Below, one piece after another: positions 18,867 to 27,100 of a DNA stretch of 55,004 nt (its first letter is position 1; each line of letters begins with the position of its first letter). Position numbers and translations under genes: made by a program. The notes under the pieces are model-generated. The model did no database searches and was not told where the DNA came from. It worked only from the letters and a program-made list of their open reading frames with translations. This DNA is from Chromatiales bacterium (GTDB taxonomy: Bacteria > Pseudomonadota > Gammaproteobacteria > SZUA-152), in contig JALSHB010000104.1 in the NCBI GenBank assembly GCA_026982475.1, positions 1-55,004 of the forward strand. The letters are read 5' to 3'.

Positions 18867-20147
18867 TCACACTTCAGCAACCGGGAGCCGGCGCGGAAAA
18901 GCGCCAGGCCGCCGCTTGATGCCCAGGACCACGTCCATGACATTGGTGCCCGTGGGTCCGGTACGCAGCAGGTCACCGCTGGCCCGCAGGAAGCGCCCGC
19001 TATCGGCCCGGCGCAGGGCCTCGACGGCATTCAGGCCCTGTCCTTGCCCGCGCCGCAGGGTGCCGCCGTCGACAACGGCGCCGGCATCCTCCCCCGGGCC
19101 GTCGCTGCCATCGGTGCCGGCGCACAGCAGGGTGCAGTGCGCATCCCCCGCCAGCACCGTGGCCGCCGCCAGGGCCAGATGCTGGTTGCGGCCACCCCGC
19201 CCCGGCCGCGCGGGCAGGCGCACACTGGTCTCGCCGCCCCAGACATGCAGGCCGGCGGGGCCATCACGCAGCCGCTGCGCCAACCGCCGGCCACAGCTCG
19301 CCGCATCCCCCGACAGCGGCGTGGCGTGCTCAAACACCGCAAGGCCCAGCCCGCGGCCGGCATCGGCGGCGGCCGCCAGCGCGTCCTTCAGGCGGGCGAT
19401 GACATGACTCTCGACCGTGGCGAAACAGCGGTCACCGGCGGCGGGCAGCGCCGGCGCCAGGCCCTGCAGGGGGCGTAGCCAGTCCGGCGTCTGCCTGGCA
19501 ATAGCCGCCGGCATCGCCGCGGCCGGGGCCAGCAGGCCGGAACCGATCACCCCCGGGTCATCGCCCGGCACGTCGGAGATCATCAGGCACAGGCTGTGGC
19601 GCCCCGCCAGCCGCCGCGCCAGGCGTCCTCCCTTGATGCAGGACAGGGAGCGCCGCACGGCATTCATGGCGCCAATGTCCAGCCCGCTGCCCAGCAGCCA
19701 GTCGTTGAGCCGCTGCAGTTCGGCCAGCCCGGCGCCCTCCGGCAGCACCTCCACCAGCGCCGAGGCGCCGCCGGACACCAGCAGCAACAGTGGCACCCCG
19801 GCCGGCAGCGCATCGATGAACGCCAGCAGCGCGGCGCCGGCCTGCAGGCTGCGCGCATCCGGCACCGGGTGGCCGGCAAACAGGCAGTCAAAGCCCGCCG
19901 CCGCGCCCGTCAACGGCTCACCGTGCCCCGCCTTGGTGATCACCAGGCCCCGCAGGATCCGCTCCCCCAGGGCATCCGCCGCCCCCTGCGCCATGCCGCT
20001 GGCGGCCTTGCCGATGGCCACCAGCGCAACGGGGGTCGCAGGGCGGTGCTCGCGCAGAAAGCGCCGGCAACACCGGCGGCCGTTTACCGCCGCCAGGGCC
20101 GCCCGGTAGACGCTCAACAACGGTTGTCTCGTTGGGTCATCAGACAT
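18867..20147 (-). CDS. Glycerate 2-kinase (MOFRL family)
   Basis: A 426-residue GckA/TtuD-type kinase (older annotation hydroxypyruvate reductase) that phosphorylates D-glycerate to 2-phosphoglycerate. The N-terminal DUF4147 domain is visible in VAIGKAASGMAQGAADALG and LLLLVSGGASALVEVLPEG, followed by RRSLSCIKGGRLAR. The C-terminal MOFRL domain shows GGETSVRLPARPGRGGRNQHLALAAA and CAGTDGSDGPGEDAGAVVDG. Length is normal. No glyoxylate-metabolism neighbours are present, so its metabolic context is not shown locally. It is divergent from the cyclase-ATPase gene. Confidence 0.9.
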   Translation of the reverse strand: MSDDPTRQPLLSVYRAALAAVNGRRCCRRFLREHRPATPVALVAIGKAASGMAQGAADALGERILRGLVITKAGHGEPLTGAAAGFDCLFAGHPVPDARSLQAGAALLAFIDALPAGVPLLLLVSGGASALVEVLPEGAGLAELQRLNDWLLGSGLDIGAMNAVRRSLSCIKGGRLARRLAGRHSLCLMISDVPGDDPGVIGSGLLAPAAAMPAAIARQTPDWLRPLQGLAPALPAAGDRCFATVESHVIARLKDALAAAADAGRGLGLAVFEHATPLSGDAASCGRRLAQRLRDGPAGLHVWGGETSVRLPARPGRGGRNQHLALAAATVLAGDAHCTLLCAGTDGSDGPGEDAGAVVDGGTLRRGQGQGLNAVEALRRADSGRFLRASGDLLRTGPTGTNVMDVVLGIKRRPGAFPRRLPVAEV

Positions 20148-20328
20148 GGGACATCCCGGTTTCTCGAAGGGGCTGCGGGTTTCTGCGGGTTTCTTGCTGC
20201 AAGGGGGGGCGGCCGTTATGCTTCATGCCCTGTGATCAGGCCAAAACAGGCTGTCCTGCGCCAGCCCGGTGCGGGCAACACAGCGAGTCCCTGCGGTTAC
20301 CGGCCCAACAATCGTCAGACAGCAACGG

Positions 20329-23300
20329 ATGAATGATGCCATGCAGTGCGAGAAATGTGGATTTGAAAACCCGCCGGGGATGCACTATTGCGGAAAATGC
20401 GCCGCGCCGCTGAAGCGCCCCTGCCCCAGCTGCCAGTTCGCCAACCCGGCGGATTTCCGCTTCTGCGGCCAGTGCGGCGCCGAACTGGCCGCCATGGCCG
20501 GAAAAGAAGCCACACCGGCCCAGGACGAGGATTCCACCCCATCCGTCACGGAACAGCATCGCCAGGAGGCCGAACGGCGCCAGCTGACGGTGCTGTTCTG
20601 CGACATGGTGGGCTCCTCCGCCCTCTCCGAACGCATCGACCCGGAAGACCTGCGCGACATCATGCGCGGCTACCGCAGCGCCTGCAGCGATGTGGTAGCC
20701 CACTTCGATGGCCACGTGGCGCAGTACCTGGGCGACGGCATTCTGGTCTATTTCGGCTACCCCCATGCCCACGAGGACGACGCCCGCCGCGCCACCCAGG
20801 CGGCGCTGGATATCGTGCGCCGCGTCTCCGAACTGCGCTATCCACTGCTCAGCGGTGAAGAGATTCCCCTCGCCGTGCGCGTCGGCGTGCACACCGGGCT
20901 GGTGGTGGTGGGCGAGATCGGCGACGGCGACAAGCGCACCCTGGCGCTGGGCGAGACGCCCAACATCGCCGCCCGTCTGCAGGAGCTGTCGACCCCCAAC
21001 TCGGTGGTGGTGAGCAGCGCCACCCATCACCTGATCAGCAACAAGTTCGACTTCGAAGACCTCGGCGGACATCAGCTGAAGGGCTTCTCCCAGCCCCTCA
21101 ACCTCTACCGCGTGACCGGTGAACACAGCACCCGCCAGCGCCTGCTGGCCAGTCGCGGCCAGCACCACGAGCCGCTGGTGGGCCGCGACCAGGAAACCGC
21201 CCTGCTCATGGAGCGCCTGGAACAGGCGCGCAAGGGTGTGGGCCAGGTGGTGCTGCTGGGCGGCGAGGCCGGCCTGGGCAAGACCCGCATGGTGCAACTG
21301 GTGCTGGAGCGGCTGGCCGACCAGTCCTGCTTCATCATGGAATGCGGCAGCTCGCCCTATTATCAGGGCAGCTTCCTCTACCCCATCGTCGACCTGCTGC
21401 AACGCACCCTCGGCCTCACGGATCTCACCGACAACGCCGCCCGCCACGCCCGCCTGCTGGAGTCCGTGGAGACCCTGGGACTGGAGGCGACCGAGGTTCT
21501 CCCCGCCCTGGCGGAACTGCTCGGCATCCACGTCGCCGGTCTCGGCCCGGAAACGCTGGGCGCCACCCCCCAGCAGCGCAAGCAGAAGATCCTCGACACC
21601 CTGGTGTCGATACTGCAGACCATGGCCCAGCAGAAACTGGTGGTGCTGGTGGTGGAGGACCTGCACTGGGTCGACTCCTCCACCCTGGAACTGCTCACCC
21701 TGCTGGTGGAGCAGCCGGGGCTGACCAACCTGTTCGCCCTGTTCACCTTCCGCAGCGAGTTCGCGCCGCCGTGGAGTTCGCACGCCAACCTGACCCTGGT
21801 AACCCTCAACCGCCTCACCCGTCAGCAGGCCGGACACCTGATCCGCCAGCTCAGCGGCGGCAAGACCCTGCCCATGGACGTGTTCTCCGAGATCATCCGC
21901 AAGACCGACGGCGTGCCCTACTTCATCGAGGAACTCACCGGCATGGTGCTCCACTCCGACATGCTGGAAGAAAAGGCCACCCACTACGTGCTGAAGGCCG
22001 GGATGGCCGAACTGGCCATCCCCTCGACCCTGCAGGACTCGCTCATGTCGCGCCTCGACGGCCTCGGCGACGACAAGGAACTGGCCCAGCTCAGCGCCAC
22101 CCTGGGGCGCGAATTCGGCCACGAACTGCTCAGCGCGGTGGCCGGCCGCGACGAGATCAGTCTGCAACTGGGCCTGACCCACCTCATCAATGCCGAGCTG
22201 TTCCTGCAACGCGGACGCCCCCCCAAGGCCTCCTACAGCTTTCGCCACGCCCTGCTGCGCGAGGCGGCCTACCAGTCCCTGCTCAAGCGCACCCGGCAGC
22301 GCTACCACCGGCGCATCGCCACCCTGCTGCAGGAACGCTTCCCGCACATCGTGGAGGCCAACCCGGAGCTGCTGGCGCACCACTGCAGCGAGGCCTGTAT
22401 CGACGACCTGGCGGCGACCATGTGGCTCAAGGCCGGCAAACTGGCCGCACGCCGTTCCGCCAACCGGGAGGCCGTCACCCACCTGCAACACGGCCTGGTG
22501 GTACTCAAGCGTCTGCCCGACACCCCGCAGCGCCGCGCCCGCGAACTGGAGATGCAGATCACCCTCGGCCTGGCGCAGATGATGAGCCAGGGCTACGCCG
22601 CCCCCGCGGTGGAAAAGGCCTATGCCCGCGCCCGCGAGCTGTGCCACAGCATGGCCGACATCAGCACCACCTTCCCGGTGCTGTGCGGCCTGTGGGAGTA
22701 CTACATCGTGCGCGCCGACCTCGCCAGCGCCGAATCACTGGCCAACGAACTGCTTGGCCTCGCCGCCCAAGTCAAGCAAGCGGAGCTGAACCTGGAGGCC
22801 AAACGCACCCTCGGCACCACCCGCTTCTGGCAGGGCCGCCTGCAAGAGGCGCTGGAACTGCTCACGCCGCCCCTCAACGCCAACCCCGCCGTCCCGGCCC
22901 TCACCGCCGAGGTCTCGCACTGCCAGGACGTGCGCGTCGCCTGCCTCGCCAACACCGGCTGCATCCTGTGGCTGCTGGGCCAGCCGGATCAGGCGCTGGA
23001 GAAATGCCGCCAGGCGCTGGAGGCCGCCAAGCGTCTCACCCATCCCTTCAGCCAGGCCTATGCCCTGCAATTCCTCGCCGTGGTGCACCAGCTGCGCGGC
23101 GAACGCGAGGCCACCAAGCGCCAGGCCGAGGCGCAGATCGCCCTGTGCGAAACCTACGGCTTCGCCTTCTGGTCCGCCACCGGCAAGATGCTGCGCGCCT
23201 GGGCCGAGGCCGAGGATCACAACATCAAGGACTGCTGCGAGGACTTTCAGTCCGCCCTGGCCGAATACGAACGATCCGGCAGCCGCCTGGTGCGCTCCTA

Positions 23301-23688
23301 CTTCCTCGCCCTGCTGGCGGAACTGCAATTCCGCGCCGGCCAGGGCGATGCCGCCAACGCCACCCTCGACAAGGCCCTGGAAGGAACGAAGCGCACCGGC
23401 GAGGGCTTCTTCAGCGCCGAACTGCTGCGCCTCAAGGGCCACTTTCTGCAGCAGGCCGGAGCGGCGCATTCCGCGCAGGCGGAGACCCTGCTCAGCCAGG
23501 CGCTGCAACTGGCGCAGCAGCAAAATGCCCGCTCCCTGGCGCTGCGCTGCAGCATCGACCTGGCCGGCATCGCCAGTCAGGAGGGGCGCAGCGCAGAGGT
23601 GAAATCACTGCTCGGCCAGCAGCTCGAGCACATCGACGGCGGCGCCGACACACGAGACGTCAGGCGTGCCCACGAAACCCTTCATTGA
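20329..23688 (+). CDS. Zinc-ribbon / class III cyclase / AAA ATPase / TPR signalling protein
   Basis: A 1119-residue multidomain protein. Two zinc ribbons (CEKCGFENPPGMHYCGKC and CPSCQFANPADFRFCGQC) are followed by a class III nucleotide cyclase domain. The cyclase has metal-binding aspartates in LFCDMVGSS and YLGDGILVYFGYPHA, and ALGETPNIAARLQ further on. Next is a STAND-like ATPase with Walker A GGEAGLGKTRM near residue 305 and Walker B LVVLVVEDLHWVDSS, and then about 500 residues of TPR-like helical repeats. Such proteins are thought to combine cAMP production or binding with protein-protein sensing. Substrate specificity cannot be fixed because the usual D/T position before the NIAARL block is not conserved. 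The start at 20329 is chosen near the zinc ribbon; the frame is open to 20269. It stands alone in its transcription unit. Confidence 0.88.
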   Translation: MNDAMQCEKCGFENPPGMHYCGKCAAPLKRPCPSCQFANPADFRFCGQCGAELAAMAGKEATPAQDEDSTPSVTEQHRQEAERRQLTVLFCDMVGSSALSERIDPEDLRDIMRGYRSACSDVVAHFDGHVAQYLGDGILVYFGYPHAHEDDARRATQAALDIVRRVSELRYPLLSGEEIPLAVRVGVHTGLVVVGEIGDGDKRTLALGETPNIAARLQELSTPNSVVVSSATHHLISNKFDFEDLGGHQLKGFSQPLNLYRVTGEHSTRQRLLASRGQHHEPLVGRDQETALLMERLEQARKGVGQVVLLGGEAGLGKTRMVQLVLERLADQSCFIMECGSSPYYQGSFLYPIVDLLQRTLGLTDLTDNAARHARLLESVETLGLEATEVLPALAELLGIHVAGLGPETLGATPQQRKQKILDTLVSILQTMAQQKLVVLVVEDLHWVDSSTLELLTLLVEQPGLTNLFALFTFRSEFAPPWSSHANLTLVTLNRLTRQQAGHLIRQLSGGKTLPMDVFSEIIRKTDGVPYFIEELTGMVLHSDMLEEKATHYVLKAGMAELAIPSTLQDSLMSRLDGLGDDKELAQLSATLGREFGHELLSAVAGRDEISLQLGLTHLINAELFLQRGRPPKASYSFRHALLREAAYQSLLKRTRQRYHRRIATLLQERFPHIVEANPELLAHHCSEACIDDLAATMWLKAGKLAARRSANREAVTHLQHGLVVLKRLPDTPQRRARELEMQITLGLAQMMSQGYAAPAVEKAYARARELCHSMADISTTFPVLCGLWEYYIVRADLASAESLANELLGLAAQVKQAELNLEAKRTLGTTRFWQGRLQEALELLTPPLNANPAVPALTAEVSHCQDVRVACLANTGCILWLLGQPDQALEKCRQALEAAKRLTHPFSQAYALQFLAVVHQLRGEREATKRQAEAQIALCETYGFAFWSATGKMLRAWAEAEDHNIKDCCEDFQSALAEYERSGSRLVRSYFLALLAELQFRAGQGDAANATLDKALEGTKRTGEGFFSAELLRLKGHFLQQAGAAHSAQAETLLSQALQLAQQQNARSLALRCSIDLAGIASQEGRSAEVKSLLGQQLEHIDGGADTRDVRRAHETLH

Positions 23689-23740
23689 TCCGCCGGCACA
23701 GCCCCCTTTCCCGCAACCACGCCACGCACCTGGCCTAAAC

Positions 23741-23760
23741 CCTGAACCCACAGATTCTGG
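23741..23760 (-). repeat. 20-bp near-palindrome, copy 2
   Basis: CCTGAACCCACAGATTCTGG, the reverse orientation of the family unit, 52 bp downstream of the cyclase gene. Confidence 0.6.
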
Positions 23761-23833
23761 CCAAACCCAATCGTTGCATAAATTCGTGCGCAAACAGCGG
23801 GCGACACGGGATGTGAAATCGACCACGAGAATC

Positions 23834-23921
23834 AACGCAAAGAACGCCAAGGCGCAGAGGACGCAAAGGAAACCTTTTCAATAAACCTTTGCATCCTCTG
23901 CGCCTCCGCGACCGCTGCGTT
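23834..23921. repeat. Long inverted-repeat element B (CGCAAAG type)
   Basis: Left arm 23834-23872 starts AACGCAAAGAACGCCAAGGC; right arm 23886-23921 is the diverged complement ending GCTGCGTT. It sits in the 494-bp gap between the cyclase gene and the TPR gene. Besides this element and the 20-mer at 23741, I see no gene in that gap, only an AT-rich stretch around 24050-24080 that could hold the promoter of the next gene. Confidence 0.7.
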
Positions 23922-24182
23922 TCATGCCATTCCCGGCAACAGCCTCGGATTTCGCGTCGTCTTATTCCGGTCTATGTAGCTGGATCGCACGAGCAGTGAA
24001 CGCCTGCAGAAAGGGCGCCACATACAGTAACGCCCGGAAATACCGGAATGTGCGCGATTTTTGATCTGTTTTTTTGCAACTAACGGGTAAAGACATCCCA
24101 TTCCCTGGCGATAAAGAGGGAGAAACCGCCCCGCGCGGCCATTCACCCCGGTCCTTCGTGACCCACGCACAAGGAAATGGTC

Positions 24183-25040
24183 ATGAGGACAATCCGCGTC
24201 ACAACCGGCAAGCCGCAGCGATCCCTGCCGGCCCTGAGCGCCCTGCTGGGGCTGCTGATCATCACCGCCCCGGCGCTTGCCAATTCCCGTTACTCCGCCA
24301 GCCTGAAAACCCTTGCCGCAGACAGCAGCCAACAGCTGCATGAAACCCACGCCCCAGGCGAGGAAATCAGCCACGGCCTCAGCCGTGAATTCGTCTGGCT
24401 CTATGAACGCGGCTACTATCCCCAGGCGCTAGCCACCGCCGAACGTGCGCACGCACTGGCCAGCAGGCTTCACGGCGAGAACCACATCAACAACGCCGAT
24501 CCCTTGCTCAAACTCGGCATCATCCACCAGACCCTCGGCCACCTCGGCCGTGCCCGCGACTGTTTCGAGCAGTCGCTGCGGGTCCTGCAACACAATCACA
24601 GCCGGGACATCCCGCAGATAGCCATCACCCTGACCAACCTCGGCGGCCTCTATTTCGAGTTGGGCGACTACCCCGCCTCGGAACAGGCGCATCGAAGGGC
24701 ACTGGATCTGCGCCGCGCCGCGTTTGGCCGGCACAGCGCCGAGACAGCGCAATCACACTACAATCTCGGCGTACTGTACGAGCATCAGCGAGACTACAAC
24801 CGTGCCGCACGCCAATATCAGAACGCCATCGACCTGTGGTCAGAAACGCTGGGCGAAAACCACCCTTTCACCGACAACACGCGACAGAACCTGGCCCGCG
24901 TTCACCTCGCCCAGCGGCGTCACATCCAGGTCACCCCGGCGCGCGACACAGCATCACCATTGGTCAGCCGGGAGCCATTGCACCGCCGGCCATTATCTGC
25001 AACATTGAACCCCGTGAATGAAACGAACGGACACAGGTGA
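24183..25040 (+). CDS. Exported tetratricopeptide-repeat protein
   Basis: A 285-residue protein with a signal peptide (basic RTIRVTTGKPQR, hydrophobic LPALSALLGLLIITAPALA, cleavage probably after ALA near residue 35). At least three kinesin-light-chain-type TPRs follow: HINNADPLLKLGIIHQTLGHLGRARDCF, QIAITLTNLGGLYFELGDYPASEQAH and ETAQSHYNLGVLYEHQRDYNRAARQY. It is probably a periplasmic protein-interaction module. The ATG at 24183 has AAGGAA 8 bp upstream; an ATG at 24177 overlaps that site and is less likely. It is followed after 3 bp by the DUF5062 gene, so the two form an operon. Confidence 0.78.
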   Translation: MRTIRVTTGKPQRSLPALSALLGLLIITAPALANSRYSASLKTLAADSSQQLHETHAPGEEISHGLSREFVWLYERGYYPQALATAERAHALASRLHGENHINNADPLLKLGIIHQTLGHLGRARDCFEQSLRVLQHNHSRDIPQIAITLTNLGGLYFELGDYPASEQAHRRALDLRRAAFGRHSAETAQSHYNLGVLYEHQRDYNRAARQYQNAIDLWSETLGENHPFTDNTRQNLARVHLAQRRHIQVTPARDTASPLVSREPLHRRPLSATLNPVNETNGHR

Positions 25041-25043
25041 CCC

Positions 25044-25313
25044 ATGGCAAAAAGCAAGAAACTCAAACACGAGGCCGAGCTTGCCAAGGCGGCGATCATC
25101 GCCGGCGTGAAATATGCCGAGGAAAGAGGCGCCGCGGTCTTCGAACCCACGGATTCGGTGAGCGAGAAAACGCTCTTCATCTATCGCCTGCTGGTGCACG
25201 ACAAGCTGATCCAGCCCCTGCCCGAGGAGCAGGTATCGCAAAAGACCATGCGCCACAAGCTGGCCCTGTGGTACGCCAAGCAGCTGCCCAAGGATCATCC
25301 GCTGCTGGCTTGA
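25044..25313 (+). CDS. DUF5062 family protein
   Basis: An 89-residue cytoplasmic protein. The blocks AIIAGVKYAEERG, FIYRLLVHDKLIQPLPEEQV and HKLALWYAKQLPKDHPLL match the DUF5062 family as I recall it. The function is unknown. It begins 3 bp after the stop of the TPR gene, with AGGTGA upstream, so it is co-expressed. Confidence 0.82.
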   Translation: MAKSKKLKHEAELAKAAIIAGVKYAEERGAAVFEPTDSVSEKTLFIYRLLVHDKLIQPLPEEQVSQKTMRHKLALWYAKQLPKDHPLLA

Positions 25314-25358
25314 ACCTGAAGGAAGTCTCAGGCGACTTTGCCACATAGACGCCATCGA

Positions 25359-25506
25359 TCACCACAGAGACACGGAGGCACGGAGAAAACCAATAAAGCA
25401 TTGACCGTAAAGTGACGCGAAGATACAAAAAGCTGTTGCTGCCTTTGCGCAACTTCGCCCCCTTTAGTGATTGAATGCTTTTCCCCGTGCCTCTGTGGTG
25501 AGAAAA
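25359..25506. repeat. Long inverted-repeat element C (CACAGAG type)
   Basis: Left arm 25359-25389 begins TCACCACAGAGACACGGAGG; right arm 25480-25506 ends CTCTGTGGTGAGAAAA. It lies between the convergent DUF5062 and metZ genes and ends 7 bp before the metZ stop. Confidence 0.72.
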
Positions 25507-25512
25507 CCGGCA

Positions 25513-26715
25513 TCAGAGTAAATCCAGCCCCCGCAGCAGATCGGCCTTGATGTCGTCGATGTCCTCCAGTCCCACCGCAATGCGCACCAGGCCGTCGCTG
25601 ACGCCGGCCTCAGCGCGCGCCGCGGGATCGACACGGCCATGGGTGGTGGTCGCCGGGTGGGTGATGGTGGTCTTGGTATCGCCCAGATTGGCGGTGATGG
25701 ACAGCAGCCGCGTGCTGTCGATCAGCCGCCAAGCGCCCGCCTGACCACCCTTCACTTCAAAGGACAGCACACCGCCGAAGCCCGTTTGCTGTTTCGCCGC
25801 CAGCGCGTGTTGCGGATGTGACGTCAGCCCCGGATAGTTGACACGGGTCACTGCCGGCTGCACCTCCAGCCACTCGGCCAGCCGTTGCGCATTGCGGCAG
25901 TGCGCCTCCATGCGGATGCGCAGGGTCTCCAGCCCCTTGAGAAACACCCAGGCATTGAACGGACTCATGCTGGTGCCGCCAGTGCGCACGATGCCGTAGA
26001 CATCGCCCCCCACCAGTTCTTCGCTGCCCACTACCGCACCACCGATGCAGCGGCCCTGGCCGTCGATGTACTTGGTGGCGGAGTGAATGACGATGTCCGC
26101 ACCCAGTTCCAGCGGCCGTTGCAGGGCCGGGGTACAGAAGGCGTTGTCCACCACCAGCAGGCAACCGTGGGCATGCGCCAGCTCGGCCAGCGCCGCGACG
26201 TCGGCGATCTCGGTAACGGGATTGGAGGGCGTCTCCAGAAACAGCATCTTCGTTTCAGGGCGAATCGCCGCGCGCCAGGCATCCAGATCCGTCTGCGCCA
26301 CGAAGGTGGTGGCGATATCGAAGCGCGCGAGAATGGTGTCGAACAGGACCACCGTGGAGCCGAAGATGGCGCGCGAGGAGACGATATGATCACCGGCCTT
26401 GAGGGTGCCGAGACAGGCGGTGAGGATGGCGCCCATGCCCGAGGCAGTGGCCACGCAACGCTCGGCGCCTTCCAGGGCCGCCAGGCGCCGCTCGAAGGCA
26501 TTCACGGTGGGATTGGTGAAGCGCGAATAGATATTGCCCGGCTCGTCGCCGGAAAAACGCGCCGCCGCCTGCGCCGCGCTCTCGTAGACATAACTGGAAG
26601 TAGCGAAGATGGCCTCGCCGTGTTCACCCTCGTTGGTACGCTGGTAGCCGGCGCGCACGGCGAGGGTGTCGAAGCCCAATGTCTCGTCGGTCGGTCTGTC
26701 GTCATTACTGGCCAT
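25513..26715 (-). CDS. metZ: O-succinylhomoserine sulfhydrylase
   Basis: A 400-residue PLP enzyme of the Cys/Met metabolism family. It makes homocysteine directly from O-succinylhomoserine and sulfide. Family blocks are LAVRAGYQRTNEGEHGEAIFATSSYVY, GDEPGNIYSRFTNPTVNAFERRLAALEGAERCVATASGM and the PLP-lysine motif IHSATKYIDGQGRCIGG near residue 200. MetZ is favoured over MetB/MetC because of its length, the sequence around the PLP lysine and the purF-metZ synteny known from Pseudomonas. A promoter, SAM-II riboswitch and terminator-like hairpin upstream (26924-27100) indicate control by S-adenosylmethionine. The 385-bp gap to purF also holds repeat element D. Confidence 0.92.
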   Translation of the reverse strand: MASNDDRPTDETLGFDTLAVRAGYQRTNEGEHGEAIFATSSYVYESAAQAAARFSGDEPGNIYSRFTNPTVNAFERRLAALEGAERCVATASGMGAILTACLGTLKAGDHIVSSRAIFGSTVVLFDTILARFDIATTFVAQTDLDAWRAAIRPETKMLFLETPSNPVTEIADVAALAELAHAHGCLLVVDNAFCTPALQRPLELGADIVIHSATKYIDGQGRCIGGAVVGSEELVGGDVYGIVRTGGTSMSPFNAWVFLKGLETLRIRMEAHCRNAQRLAEWLEVQPAVTRVNYPGLTSHPQHALAAKQQTGFGGVLSFEVKGGQAGAWRLIDSTRLLSITANLGDTKTTITHPATTTHGRVDPAARAEAGVSDGLVRIAVGLEDIDDIKADLLRGLDLL

Positions 26716-26742
26716 GGTTCATACCTTGCTCGATTGATTTTA

Positions 26743-26902
26743 TTCACCACAGAGGCGCGGAGATACAGAGAAGTTCAATTTCTCGCCAAGGCGCAGAGAC
26801 ACAAAGAAAAGAAAATGAATATTTTTTCTTTTCTTTGTGTGCTTGGCAGGCTCTGCGAGAGATGATCTTTTCTCTGTGTCTCCGTGCCTCTGTGGTGAAA
26901 TA
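26743..26902. repeat. Nested inverted-repeat element D (both types)
   Basis: Outer arms of the CACAGAG type (26743-26772, TTCACCACAGAGGCGCGGAG; 26868-26902, ending CTCTGTGGTGAAATA) enclose inner arms starting CTCGCCAAGGCGCAGAGAC and their complement CTTTGTGTGCTTGGCAGG. The inner loop is the AT-rich AAAATGAATATTTTTTC. It would form a long two-part hairpin in the metZ 5' leader. Confidence 0.7.
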
Positions 26903-26923
26903 AATAATGTTTCACGCCAGCAC

Positions 26924-26968
26924 AAAAAAACCCGCCCGGCCATCGTCTCGTCAACAGGCCAAAGCAGG
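26924..26968 (-). terminator. Terminator-like hairpin after the SAM-II aptamer
   Basis: Read on the minus strand, CCTGCTTTGGCC pairs with GGCCGGGCGGG (GC and GU pairs) around a 15-nt loop, followed by seven T residues (26930-26924). Position directly after the riboswitch aptamer suggests a transcription-terminating expression platform or leader terminator. Confidence 0.62.
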
Positions 26969-26974
26969 TTCCCC

Positions 26975-27026
26975 TCGCTTTAGCTGCATTTGTTGAGCGC
27001 CCGCAAGCTGACATCAAATCGGCGCT
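26975..27026 (-). ncRNA. SAM-II riboswitch (metZ leader)
   Basis: On the minus strand AGCGC (27026-27022) pairs with GCGCT (27000-26996) as P1. The conserved loop segment GATTTGAT follows the 5' arm, and the 3' part reads AAATGCAGCTAAAGCGAGGGG, matching the SAM-II pseudoknot core (AAATGNAGCTAAA). The aptamer precedes metZ, a standard SAM-II target in Proteobacteria. Binding of SAM should lower metZ expression. Confidence 0.82.
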
Positions 27027-27036
27027 GTAAGTCCAG

Positions 27037-27057
27037 CCTGAATCCGTGGCTTCGAGG
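27037..27057 (+). repeat. 20-bp near-palindrome, copy 3
   Basis: CCTGAATCCGTGGCTTCGAG lies between the metZ promoter and the SAM-II aptamer, so it is transcribed in the leader. Confidence 0.6.
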
Positions 27058-27071
27058 CGGACTCGTCATCA

Positions 27072-27100
27072 AGGTTAGTGAAGGCGCCCCTGCCTGTCAA
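27072..27100 (-). promoter_or_regulatory. Sigma-70-type promoter for metZ
   Basis: A consensus -35 TTGACA (27100-27095) starts immediately after the purF stop codon, 17 bp before TAACCT (27077-27072). Transcription would start near 27065, about 40 nt before the SAM-II aptamer. Confidence 0.6.

Noticed and set aside
23666-23884. 72-residue plus-strand frame after the cyclase gene
   Set aside because: It overlaps the cyclase end, is proline-rich with no family features and runs through the 20-mer and hairpin B.
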